Origin: Luoshenia tenuis
GTDB lineage: Bacteria > Bacillota > Clostridia > Christensenellales > GCA-900066905
Direction of reading: 5' to 3'
NCBI RefSeq assembly: GCF_014384745.1
Contig: NZ_JACRSO010000001.1
Location: forward strand, 248,001-312,000
Length of the DNA: 64,000 nt
Positions within the stretch are counted from its first letter, which is position 1; each line of letters opens with the position of its first letter. The notes beneath the pieces were generated by a model. It was given only the letters and a program-made list of their open reading frames with translations, ran no database searches and was not told the DNA's origin. Made by a program: the position numbers and the translations under genes. Shown one piece after another: positions 25,944-33,727 of this stretch.

Positions 25944-26966
25944 TTATTTTATAATAAGCGTTTCCAGAATCTGGGTCAGCATCGTGCGGGCATCGGCGCC
26001 CTCTCCATAAAACAGCTCCATCGCAACGCGGGTATGGCCATTGTCCGCGCAGGCGATCATCATCTCCCGCGTAGCGCCATCCTCACCCTGGTACAGCGCC
26101 CCGGTCATCACCACCGTATAGCCGCCGATCTGCTCGGTACCAAAGGCCCCGGCGTTGACGATGGGGACGCTGATACAGCCATAGGTGTATTTTTCAATGG
26201 CTACCGTCAGGTCGTCTGATACGTCGGCGATCTGAAATTCGTACGCCGCCCCGTCCACTTTGCCGCGGTAGAGCGGGTTTCCCTCGGCATCCTTTTGCGC
26301 CAGCAGCCACTGCTCCGGATAGCAAAAAGAGAGCCGCTCATCTTCGTACAACCGCATCCCTTCCGGCACCGCAGGCGCCGAAGGCGAGGCCTGCGCAACC
26401 TGCACCGAGGGCAAAGGCTGCCCGTTCCCTGTCTCAGCCGGGGCGCGGGCGGTGCGCTGCATCCCCCACCATATGCCCGCGGCCACAGCCAGCGCCGTCA
26501 GCACGCACACCAGCGCCAGCAGCCACCTCTTTTTCTTGCGTTTCGGGGCAGGTGCCTTAAAAAACTCGATCAACTTTTCCAAAAACGCGTCAAAAAATTC
26601 AGCCGAGGCTTCCAGACCGTTGCACCAGCGCACCGCGTCGATCTCTTGGGGCAACGTTACGGGGAAGGAAAAGTTGCGCAGCATCACCGGGATGATATTC
26701 TTTTTCTGTGCTATGGCGTAGGCCAGTTCCTGGCGCACCCAGTCCTGCGGATCGCCGCACCGGTCCAGGCTGCCGGGCGAAAGCACCAGCAAAAAATCCG
26801 TACATTCGTCGATCACCGAAAAAAGCCGGCGGTTGAACTCGCCCGAACGCAGGGATTCCACATCAAAAAATACCCGATAGCCCCGCTGGGTCAGTTTATC
26901 GTGCAGGATCTTGGCGGTATACTCTCCCCCAACCCGCCGGTAGCTGATAAAAATATCGTAAGGCAT
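25944..26966 (-). CDS. TIR-domain single-pass membrane protein
   Basis: 340 aa. Residues 1-125 are a TIR domain: YDIFISYRRVGGEYTAKIL, VFFDVESLRSGEF (box 2) and DFLLVLSPGSLDRC, followed by DWVRQELAYAI in which Glu80 sits where NAD-cleaving TIRs have the catalytic glutamate. Residues 140-165 are a basic stop-transfer and one membrane helix (WLLALVCVLTALAVAAGIWW). After a Pro-rich linker, residues 205-340 form an extracytoplasmic domain resembling small secreted stress domains (FCYPEQWLLAQ). It starts 15 bp after the SLOG-like gene. TIR inside plus a sensor outside suggests a signalling or abortive-defence effector; that is inference. Confidence 0.87.
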   Translation of the reverse strand: MPYDIFISYRRVGGEYTAKILHDKLTQRGYRVFFDVESLRSGEFNRRLFSVIDECTDFLLVLSPGSLDRCGDPQDWVRQELAYAIAQKKNIIPVMLRNFSFPVTLPQEIDAVRWCNGLEASAEFFDAFLEKLIEFFKAPAPKRKKKRWLLALVCVLTALAVAAGIWWGMQRTARAPAETGNGQPLPSVQVAQASPSAPAVPEGMRLYEDERLSFCYPEQWLLAQKDAEGNPLYRGKVDGAAYEFQIADVSDDLTVAIEKYTYGCISVPIVNAGAFGTEQIGGYTVVMTGALYQGEDGATREMMIACADNGHTRVAMELFYGEGADARTMLTQILETLIIK

Positions 26967-26981
26967 CGTTCTCCCCTCCCG

Positions 26982-28658
26982 TCATAGTTTGGTAACGGAT
27001 GCCGCCGCGATCTGGTCATACCAGGCGGCCGTATCCTGCACCAGCATGGATTCGGCCAGCTCGCTGATCATGGCGGTCAAAATATCCACCGGAATCTGGT
27101 TAAGCGCCGCCAGCTCCTCTAGCCGCGCGCGCTCCTGGCTCAGGCGCGCTACGGCCCGCTCATGGTTCTGCGCCAGGTAAGCATAGTTGCATTGGCCCAG
27201 CTTAGAGGTAAAGTAGGCCGCCCAAGCGGGCAGCATCAACGCCAGCATATTGGCAAAGGATTTGATAAAGCTGGCGGCGGATATGCCGTTATTTACCCCC
27301 TCCATGGGGATATAGACGATAAAAAACTGTAGCAGCCCGCGCAGCAGCACCAACGTAAACCCGGCAATAAAGGCCCATTTGGCCCATTTTTGCAGATTAT
27401 CGGCCACCCGGCGGTAGCGCGCAGCCGCCTGGCTGTTATAGGCAAGCTGGTCTTCCACCATCTGCGCCGCGCTGGCGACCAGTTCCCGCGCCGCCACCTG
27501 GTCCAGATGGGCGGAGCAGGGCTCAACGCCCCGCACGATCTTGCGCGCCAGAGCATATACGCCCGCGTTTGCGCCGCATAGCCGCCGCAGGTCCAATCCC
27601 ACCCCAAAGGGCATAAAGTGCGTCAGTACTCGCAGAACTTCTGCCAAAAACCGGTCTTTTAAAAAGCCCAGGTGCCAGGAACGCACGCTTTTGCTGCGCG
27701 AGAGCACATAGACATACAGATTCAGCAGCGCGTGGGCCAAAAAGCCCACGCCCGCTACGATGGACCACGGGCTGATCGCCATGCCAGAGGGGAGGTAGAG
27801 GTAACCCAGTAGGGTTTCCGCGTAAAAGCCCACCGCCAGAAACGCCGTCGTGATAAACGGCAGGATCGCCCGCCAGTAGATCGTGGCCCGGTACCGCGCG
27901 CTTAGCTCCAGCGCCGGCCGGTCGAACCGCTCAAATGCGGCCAACAACCCCTCGTGGACCTGCTTTTGGGCCGGTGATTCGCCCGCAAAGGTATAATCTT
28001 GTTTAAGCGCTCCATCCTGCTGCGCCGGCATGGCGGAGGACTGCGCGCGGTGCTTTTTTAAAAAGCGCGCCTGCCAGCGGCTGCCAAGGGCGATGAGCGG
28101 CGAACGTTTGGGCGCATAAGTACTGGGGGCCACAGGGCCAGCATCCAATCCATCGCAAAGCGCCTGCAGGCGAACCGGCGAATACGGGGCGTAATAGGTC
28201 TCCAGCGCCCAATACATCCGGCCGCTGGCGGAGGAAAGCCAAACACAGGGCGTCTTTTTTCGGTGCGCCGTCTGCATCAGCTCCCAGGTTGTGCCCGCGC
28301 ACTGGGCCGCCTCCTCGTTCCAGACCAGCAGCACCAGGTCCGCCTGGTCGCACAGCCACTCTGCCGCAATGCTGCGTACCCCGCTGTCAAAGTTCACGCA
28401 CGTGCGGCATTGGTCCAGATAGGGGCTGTCCTCATCCAGCAGGCGGCAGGCGTGCAGTGTAAAGCCGCCAAGCGCGGCCGCCTGACCCCATGCCGGGCTG
28501 GTAAAAGCCGGGCTTGCCAGCATTTCGATCTGGCTGGCGGCCTCTCCTTTGCGCGCCAGGCAAGCCCTCAGCTGTCCGGTAAAATCATCGATCTGCCGGC
28601 GGAGTTTTGGGTCATCTGGCAGCTCGCCCCCGACGGCAAGGTTAAAACGCTCCCCCAT
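26982..28658 (-). CDS. SLOG-like Rossmann domain fused to a four-helix SLATT/DUF4231-like membrane domain
   Basis: 558 aa from the ATG at 28658 (AGGAGG six bases upstream). Residues 1-170 look like a SLOG/nucleoside-deoxyribosyltransferase-type Rossmann domain: FNLAVGGELPDD, then ADLVLLVWNEEA and a Gly-Thr-Thr-Trp-Glu loop with PCVWLSS. Residues 263-287, 295-319, 427-450 and 463-484 are hydrophobic helices. The C-terminal helix carries an E-x2-L-x6-W pattern (ESMLVQDTAAW) as in SLATT/DUF4231 proteins. Those families bind nucleotide-derived ligands (SLOG) and form membrane effectors (SLATT). The gene overlaps the RyR stop by 17 bp. Domain calls are by eye and need profile searches. Confidence 0.68.
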   Translation of the reverse strand: MGERFNLAVGGELPDDPKLRRQIDDFTGQLRACLARKGEAASQIEMLASPAFTSPAWGQAAALGGFTLHACRLLDEDSPYLDQCRTCVNFDSGVRSIAAEWLCDQADLVLLVWNEEAAQCAGTTWELMQTAHRKKTPCVWLSSASGRMYWALETYYAPYSPVRLQALCDGLDAGPVAPSTYAPKRSPLIALGSRWQARFLKKHRAQSSAMPAQQDGALKQDYTFAGESPAQKQVHEGLLAAFERFDRPALELSARYRATIYWRAILPFITTAFLAVGFYAETLLGYLYLPSGMAISPWSIVAGVGFLAHALLNLYVYVLSRSKSVRSWHLGFLKDRFLAEVLRVLTHFMPFGVGLDLRRLCGANAGVYALARKIVRGVEPCSAHLDQVAARELVASAAQMVEDQLAYNSQAAARYRRVADNLQKWAKWAFIAGFTLVLLRGLLQFFIVYIPMEGVNNGISAASFIKSFANMLALMLPAWAAYFTSKLGQCNYAYLAQNHERAVARLSQERARLEELAALNQIPVDILTAMISELAESMLVQDTAAWYDQIAAASVTKL

Positions 28659-28950
28659 CGCCATCCTCCTTCTTTTTAATTTCATAGCCCATCTTAAGCA
28701 GCATTTTGACCGTTTGGGTCACCGTTGCCCGATCTACATCCTTCTCGCTCTCGGGCAATTGCTCATAGGGGATCAAACTGGGGTGCAGTTTTCTCTCCCC
28801 ATCGTATTCCGGCCCATACCGCCACCCCTCGGCCATGCGGCCCTGGGCCCAGACCTCGTGAATATTGCGCGCCACATCTTCTATCGCCCGGCAAAGTGTA
28901 CCGCCCAGGGCCACATCCCGCGTATCCATGGGCTTTGGATCATATGCCAT
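28642..28950 (-). CDS. RyR (ryanodine-receptor repeat) domain protein
   Basis: 102 aa, essentially a single RyR domain. The diagnostic blocks are in order: P-x-P-M-D-T at 5-10, NIHEVWA (29-35), GWRYGPEYD (42-50), HPSLIPYEQLPESEKDVDR (56-74) and MLLKMGYEI near the end. In bacteria RyR domains are found in nucleotide-centred conflict systems beside TIR, SLOG and SLATT genes, and may bind a small ligand. It is the first gene of the three-gene operon, with GGGGGAG close to the ATG and a TATAAT about 50 bp upstream. Confidence 0.87.
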   Translation of the reverse strand: MAYDPKPMDTRDVALGGTLCRAIEDVARNIHEVWAQGRMAEGWRYGPEYDGERKLHPSLIPYEQLPESEKDVDRATVTQTVKMLLKMGYEIKKKEDGDGGAF

Positions 28951-29041
28951 TTCTCTCCCCCATTTCTTTACCGATATCGTCTGTTAGCGTACCTTTATTA
29001 TAATCTATAATACCGATAAAATCCATAATGTTCCCCTGCCG

Positions 29042-29066
29042 CACTGGCCTTGCCATCAAGCCAGTG
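29042..29066. repeat. Inverted repeat beside the iorA promoter
   Basis: CACTGGC and GCCAGTG flank an inner TTG-CCAT-CAA, giving a ten-pair hairpin with one bulge that abuts the -35 box of the iorA promoter. No T run follows on either strand, so it may be a DNA operator or an end-of-transcript structure. Confidence 0.5.
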
Positions 29067-29095
29067 TTGACAGAATTCGACGAATGGACTAAAAT
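29067..29095 (+). promoter_or_regulatory. Promoter of the T-box-controlled ior operon
   Basis: Consensus TTGACA (29067-29072), 17-bp spacer, TAAAAT (29090-29095), just upstream of the T-box leader. Confidence 0.88.
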
Positions 29096-29120
29096 AGAGG
29101 CGTCCATAAAAGTCTATGCC

Positions 29121-29399
29121 AATGACAGGGAATTAAAAGCGGCGGCAGTCTTGAAAGAGAAACGGGTCTTAGGCTGAAAGCCCGTAAGGAACGCACCGTT
29201 TAAATGGGCCCTGGAGGCCCGCAGGGGAAAGCGAAAGCCGGGTATCCTGCGGCGGTATCCCCCGTTACAGGGAAGGGAAATGACTGGTTTCCCATACGTA
29301 AGCGCGGCGCAAGAGGCGTTTTATTGACGCATCCCATACCGAAGCAAGGTGGTACCGTGAGATTAAAAGCTCACCCTTGATACAGGGGTGGGCTTATTT
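29121..29399 (+). ncRNA. T-box leader (tRNA-sensing) of iorA-iorB-paaK
   Basis: The conserved T-box AAGGTGGTACCGTG is at 29346-29359, followed by a terminator hairpin (29368-29395, TCACCC with GGGTG, T-rich tail). Stem I shows the AGAGA bulge and the GGCTGAAAGCC distal loop (29156-29182). Its basal helix CAGGG (29126-29130) with CCCTG (29209-29213) is flanked by TGA/GGA like the K-turn. By position the specifier is UGG (29205-29207), a Trp codon. The T-box bulge UGGU best matches a tRNA with A73, whereas tRNA-Trp usually has G73 (possible by wobble), so the amino acid is not certain. Uncharged tRNA would switch the operon on. Confidence 0.9.
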
Positions 29400-29436
29400 G
29401 TTGGAAAAAAGCGTGAAAGCAAAAGGGGTAAGGAGA

Positions 29437-31224
29437 TTGAAAAAGCTACTGATGGGCAACGAGGCCATCGCCTACGCTGCCGTAAATTGCGGGGTCAACC
29501 TGGTGTGCGGTTACCCCGGCACCCCCTCGACAGAGGTGCTGGAGACCGTGGCCAAGATACGAGAAAAAGATACGTATGTGGAATGGTCCATCAACGAAAA
29601 GGTGGCCATGGAGGTAGGCGGCGGCGCAGCCTATGCCGGCGCGCGGGTACTGGTGACCATGAAACAGATGGGGCTGAACGTGGCGGGCGACCCGCTGATG
29701 TGCCTAAGCTACATCGGCGTCAAAGGGGGCATGGTCATCCTGGTGGCGGACGACCCGGGCCCCATCTCCTCGCAGACCGAGCAGGACACCCGGCATTACG
29801 GCATTTTCTCCAAGCTGCCGGTGTTCGATCCCTCCACGCCTGAGGAGGCCTATGCCATGACGCAGGACGCCTTTGCCTTAAGCGAGCAGATGGGCCTGCC
29901 GGTATTGCTGCGGCCTACCACCCGCATCTGCCACGCCTGCGCCAGTATTGAACTGCCCGAGCAGAACGAATGCCATCCGGTGGAGGGGTTTGTGAAAGAT
30001 CCCAAGTGGGTGATCTTCCCCCCGCTCTCTTACCGCAAACATACCGAGCTGGAAGGCAAGAACCTGGAGATCGCCCGGCAGTTTTCCGCCAGTCCCTATA
30101 ACCGTGTAGAGGGCGATGGGCCTTTGGCGGTATTCGCTTCCGGCGCGGCTTACGGGTACGCCAAGGAGGCGTTGGCCGCCTCTGGGCACAGTCTGCGCCT
30201 GGTCAAGCTGGGCTGCGCAGTACCCTTCCCTAAAGATTTCGCTTTGCAGGCGCTTGAAGGTGTGCAAAAAGTGCTGGTGGCCGAGGAGCTGGACCCGGTG
30301 ATCGAGGAGGCGCTTTATCGCCTCAAGGGCAAGTACGCCCTTCCGTTTAAGTTGCTGGGCAAGCGCACCGGCCACATGCCCTACGCGGGCGAGTATTCCG
30401 TCCCCATGCTGCAAAAGGCCTTTGCCGCCTTTGGCGGCTGGGCGGCGCCTGAGGGCGCGGCTATAGCGCTGCCGCCGCTGCCCACCCGCCCGCCGGTGCT
30501 TTGTGCGGGCTGCCCGCACCGGGCCTCCTTTTACGCGGTCAAGCAGGCCATGCAGGGGCAAAAGGCGGTATTCTCCGGCGATATCGGCTGTTACACCCTA
30601 GGCAACGCAAAGCCGCTGGATATGACGGATACCTGCCTTTGCATGGGCGCCGGGGTAACCATTGCCCAGGGACTAAGCCACGTGGAAGATGGGGCGCACT
30701 TCGCCTTTATTGGGGATTCCACCTTCTTCCACAGCGGTATTACCGGCCTGGCCAACGCCGTGTATAACGAGGCGGACGTCAACATCGTCATCCTGGATAA
30801 TTCCACCACCGCTATGACCGGGCACCAGCCCCACCCCGGCACGGGCAACACCATGATGGGGAAAGTCAAGCCCGGCATCGACATCGCCGGGCTGTGCAGG
30901 GCCTGCGGCGCAGCGTTTGTGGAAACGGCAGATCCGCTAAATCTTGAGCAGGCTGTAGACGTGGTGCGCCGGGCCAACGCACACAAGGGCGTATCGGTCA
31001 TCATTTTCAAAAGCCCCTGCATCGCGCTGAACAAGGCTAGCTACACCATGGCCGTAAATGCCGACAAGTGCGTGGGCTGCAAAAAATGCATCCGCGAGAT
31101 CGGCTGCCCGGCCATCTTCCCGGATGGGAAAAAGGTGCGTATCGACGGCGGGCTGTGTTATGGCTGCAGCCTGTGCGCCCAGGTTTGCCCCACCGGCGCG
31201 ATCGGCAAAAAGGAGGATGCATAA
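29437..31224 (+). CDS. iorA: Indolepyruvate ferredoxin oxidoreductase, alpha subunit
   Basis: 595 aa. The thiamine-diphosphate enzyme interconverts aryl pyruvates and aryl-acetyl-CoA with ferredoxin. The N-terminal pyrimidine domain holds GYPGTPSTEVLE. The diphosphate domain has GDSTFFHSGITGLANAVYN with NIVILDNSTTAMTGHQ. The C-terminus carries a two-cluster ferredoxin domain (CVGCKKCIREIGCP and CYGCSLCAQVCPTG). The TTG at 29437 is preferred because homologues begin KKLLMGNEA; GGGG lies eight bases upstream while AGGAG is too close. A longer frame starts inside the T-box terminator and is rejected. First gene of iorA-iorB-paaK. Confidence 0.94.
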   Translation: MKKLLMGNEAIAYAAVNCGVNLVCGYPGTPSTEVLETVAKIREKDTYVEWSINEKVAMEVGGGAAYAGARVLVTMKQMGLNVAGDPLMCLSYIGVKGGMVILVADDPGPISSQTEQDTRHYGIFSKLPVFDPSTPEEAYAMTQDAFALSEQMGLPVLLRPTTRICHACASIELPEQNECHPVEGFVKDPKWVIFPPLSYRKHTELEGKNLEIARQFSASPYNRVEGDGPLAVFASGAAYGYAKEALAASGHSLRLVKLGCAVPFPKDFALQALEGVQKVLVAEELDPVIEEALYRLKGKYALPFKLLGKRTGHMPYAGEYSVPMLQKAFAAFGGWAAPEGAAIALPPLPTRPPVLCAGCPHRASFYAVKQAMQGQKAVFSGDIGCYTLGNAKPLDMTDTCLCMGAGVTIAQGLSHVEDGAHFAFIGDSTFFHSGITGLANAVYNEADVNIVILDNSTTAMTGHQPHPGTGNTMMGKVKPGIDIAGLCRACGAAFVETADPLNLEQAVDVVRRANAHKGVSVIIFKSPCIALNKASYTMAVNADKCVGCKKCIREIGCPAIFPDGKKVRIDGGLCYGCSLCAQVCPTGAIGKKEDA

Positions 31225-31225
31225 T

Positions 31226-31834
31226 ATGGCCCAGCAAACAAAAGCAAACGATATACTGATCTGCGGCGTAGGCGGCCAGGGGACGGTGCTGGCCTCCCGC
31301 CTGATCGCCCAGGCCGCCATGGGCAGGGGCCAGTTCGTGCGCACGGCGGAGACCATCGGCATGGCCCAGCGGGGCGGCTGCGTGGTCAGCCATGTGCGCA
31401 TCGAAAGCCAGGATAAGGGCGCGCTGATCCCCCCGGGCGGCGCGGATACGCTGATCGCCTTTGAAATAGCCGAGGCCGTGCGCTGCCTCCCCTTTTTAAA
31501 GCCGGGCGGCCGGGTGATCGTCAACCAGCGCACCATCGTGCCGGTGACCAGCGCCCTTGGCGCCGCACCCTATGAAAAAGAGGCCATCCTCGCGGCGCTG
31601 CAGGCGCACGCGCCGGACGCGCTCTTTGTGCCAGCGGACGAGCTGGCGCTGCGCGCCGGCTCCGCCAAGGCGGGCAATACCGTGCTGCTGGGCGCCTGTA
31701 TCGCCTGCGGCCTGCTGGACTTTGACCTGGAGTATATGCGCCAGGTGCTCGCCCAGAGCGTGCCCGCCCGTTTTAAAGAGATCAACTTGCAGGCGTTGGA
31801 AAGCGGATACCAATATCTGCAGGCCGGGAGGTAA
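31226..31834 (+). CDS. iorB: Indolepyruvate ferredoxin oxidoreductase, beta subunit
   Basis: 202 aa of the pyruvate ferredoxin oxidoreductase gamma-domain family. It starts with DILICGVGGQGTVLASRLIA, followed by GMAQRGGCVVSHVRI, the standard IorB features. It pairs with IorA to complete the enzyme. The ATG at 31226 begins two bases after the iorA stop and has AGGAGG nine bases upstream. Confidence 0.95.
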   Translation: MAQQTKANDILICGVGGQGTVLASRLIAQAAMGRGQFVRTAETIGMAQRGGCVVSHVRIESQDKGALIPPGGADTLIAFEIAEAVRCLPFLKPGGRVIVNQRTIVPVTSALGAAPYEKEAILAALQAHAPDALFVPADELALRAGSAKAGNTVLLGACIACGLLDFDLEYMRQVLAQSVPARFKEINLQALESGYQYLQAGR

Positions 31835-31839
31835 GCAAA

Positions 31840-33072
31840 ATGATGACAGAATTGCAGTTTAAAAAATTCAAAAAACAGCTGGACTATGTGCTGAAAAACA
31901 GTCCTTTTTATCAAAAAATGTTTGCCGGGATCGAAGCTGCGGATATTAAGACCCCTGAGGATATCCGCAAACTGCCCCTCTCCAACAAGGGCGATTTGCG
32001 GGAGGTCTATCCGCTGGGCCTGCAGGCAGTGCCGGACGAAGAGGTGGTGCGCATCCACTCCTCCTCCGGCACCACGGGGCAGCCCATCATCATCCCCTAC
32101 ACCGCAAACGATGTGGACGTATGGGGCGAGATGTTCAAGCGCTGCTATGAGGTAGCGGGCATCACCCGGCAGGATCGCATCCAGATCACCCCGGGTTATG
32201 GGCTGTGGACCGCGGGCATCGGCTTTCAAAACGGCTGCGAGAAGCTGGGGGCCATGGCCATCCCCATGGGGCCGGGCAACACCGAAAAGCAGCTCAAGAT
32301 GATGGTGGACCTGAAAAGCACCGTGCTGGCCAGCACCTCCTCTTACGCGCTGCTGCTGGCCGAGCAGGTGCAAGCCCGCGGCATGAAGGATCATATCTGC
32401 CTGCGCAAGGGCATCATCGGCTCCGAGCGCTGGGGCGATAAGATGCGCGCCCGCATCGTAAACGAGCTGGGCATCGAGATCTACGACATTTACGGGCTGA
32501 CCGAGGTATACGGCCCCGGCATCTCCATCGATTGCTCTTTGCATAGCGGCCTGCACTATTGGGACGATTACCTCTATTTTGAGATCATCGATCCCCAGAC
32601 GCTGGAGCCGGTACCGGATGGCAAATACGGCGAGCTGGTCATCACCACCCTGTGCAAAGAGGGCGCGCCGCTGATCCGCTACCGCACCCATGATATGACC
32701 CGTCTGCTGCCGGGGCAGTGCCCCTGCGGGCTGCCCTATCCCCGGCACGACAGGATCATCGGCCGCACGGACGATATGATCAAAGTCAAGGGCGTCAACA
32801 TCTACCCCGGGCAGATCGATGAGCTGCTGCGGGATGTGGAAGGCGTTTCCAGCGAATATCAGGTGTTTGTGGATCATGTAAACGGCCGGGATGAGATGCT
32901 GCTCAATTTTGAGATGGATCCCGGCGTGGTGGCCGAAAGCCTGGAGCAGCAGGTCATCCACTTTTTCAAGAGCCGCATCGGCATTAAGATCAGCGCCCGC
33001 GGCCACGCCATCGGCGAGCTGCCCCGCAGCGAGAAAAAGAGCGTGCGCATTATCGACAGGCGGTATGAATAG
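31840..33072 (+). CDS. paaK: Phenylacetate (arylacetate)-CoA ligase
   Basis: 410 aa adenylate-forming ligase. Signatures: the P-loop SSSGTTGQPIIIPYT, YDIYGLTEVYGPG, YRTHDMTRLLPGQCPCG, GRTDDMIKVKGVNIYPGQI and the catalytic Lys near RSEKKSVRI. It makes aryl-acetyl-CoA from arylacetate and ATP, which IorAB can reductively carboxylate to the aryl pyruvate, precursor of an aromatic amino acid. The T-box at the head of the operon fits this biosynthetic direction. It starts five bases after iorB with GGGAGG upstream. Confidence 0.94.
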   Translation: MMTELQFKKFKKQLDYVLKNSPFYQKMFAGIEAADIKTPEDIRKLPLSNKGDLREVYPLGLQAVPDEEVVRIHSSSGTTGQPIIIPYTANDVDVWGEMFKRCYEVAGITRQDRIQITPGYGLWTAGIGFQNGCEKLGAMAIPMGPGNTEKQLKMMVDLKSTVLASTSSYALLLAEQVQARGMKDHICLRKGIIGSERWGDKMRARIVNELGIEIYDIYGLTEVYGPGISIDCSLHSGLHYWDDYLYFEIIDPQTLEPVPDGKYGELVITTLCKEGAPLIRYRTHDMTRLLPGQCPCGLPYPRHDRIIGRTDDMIKVKGVNIYPGQIDELLRDVEGVSSEYQVFVDHVNGRDEMLLNFEMDPGVVAESLEQQVIHFFKSRIGIKISARGHAIGELPRSEKKSVRIIDRRYE

Positions 33073-33092
33073 GCGCAAAATTGCAGCTAAGC

Positions 33093-33123
33093 AAAAGCCC
33101 CGGCAAAATGCCGGGGCCTTTTT
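33093..33123. terminator. Terminator after paaK
   Basis: AAAGCCCCGGC pairs with GCCGGGGC-CTTTTT around a short loop, between convergent paaK and the YcxB-like gene. Confidence 0.92.
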
Positions 33124-33134
33124 GCGTCTTGCGC

Positions 33135-33656
33135 TTATTGCTTACGGGATTCCAGCAGCGCCTGGGCCTGTTCCGGTGAGCCTTTGACAAAGCCCGTTTT
33201 ATCCAGCAGCACTGCCACATTGCCCTCAAACTCGGCAATGATCAATCGCTCGGTTCCGTACACCCGCTTGACGTTGGCATACTGCAGGCGCGCCCGGGCG
33301 CCGTTGCTGGAGAGTACCTCCACCTCGTCCGCATAAAAATAAGTGGTCTTTCGGATCGGCTTGCCGCTGTTGAGCGCCAGCATCTGCTTATAGCCCCGCT
33401 TGGCCATCACCCGCGGGAAGAGCGCGCACACCCATACGAACACGAAAATGCCGATCAGCAAAAAGAATACCGCCTCGAGGATGGATGCTGTGCTGCCCAT
33501 CGCGATGCCCAGCCCCATCAGCAGGGAGGCCGCTACGATCAATATCCCGCCCAGGATATAGCAAAGCCATTTGTACCAGCCCTTTACGCTTTTGCGCACG
33601 GCCTGGCCATACAGCTCGGCCGTAAGATCGCATACGTTTTCAGCCAAAATTTCCAC
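33135..33656 (-). CDS. YcxB-like membrane protein
   Basis: 173 aa. Two hydrophobic helices (residues 28-52 and 57-80), then a cytoplasmic domain with FYADEVEVLSSNGARARLQY, YGTERLIIAEF and VLLDKTGFVKGSPEQ, the pattern of the YcxB C-terminal domain. Function unknown. The GTG at 33656 has AAGGTG eight bases upstream. Confidence 0.75.
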   Translation of the reverse strand: MEILAENVCDLTAELYGQAVRKSVKGWYKWLCYILGGILIVAASLLMGLGIAMGSTASILEAVFFLLIGIFVFVWVCALFPRVMAKRGYKQMLALNSGKPIRKTTYFYADEVEVLSSNGARARLQYANVKRVYGTERLIIAEFEGNVAVLLDKTGFVKGSPEQAQALLESRKQ

Positions 33657-33727
33657 TGTCGCATCACCTTCCTTTACCGCCTTATCTTACCACCGATCTG
33701 CGGATTTGAAAAGCGAGCGCATGCGCC

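Noticed and set aside
29377..29436. Longer iorA start inside the T-box terminator
   Set aside because: The added residues do not match the family and would be encoded by the terminator hairpin.
31570..33078. 502-codon reading frame antisense to iorB and paaK
   Set aside because: High-GC shadow frame; the plus-strand genes have clear family motifs and ribosome sites.
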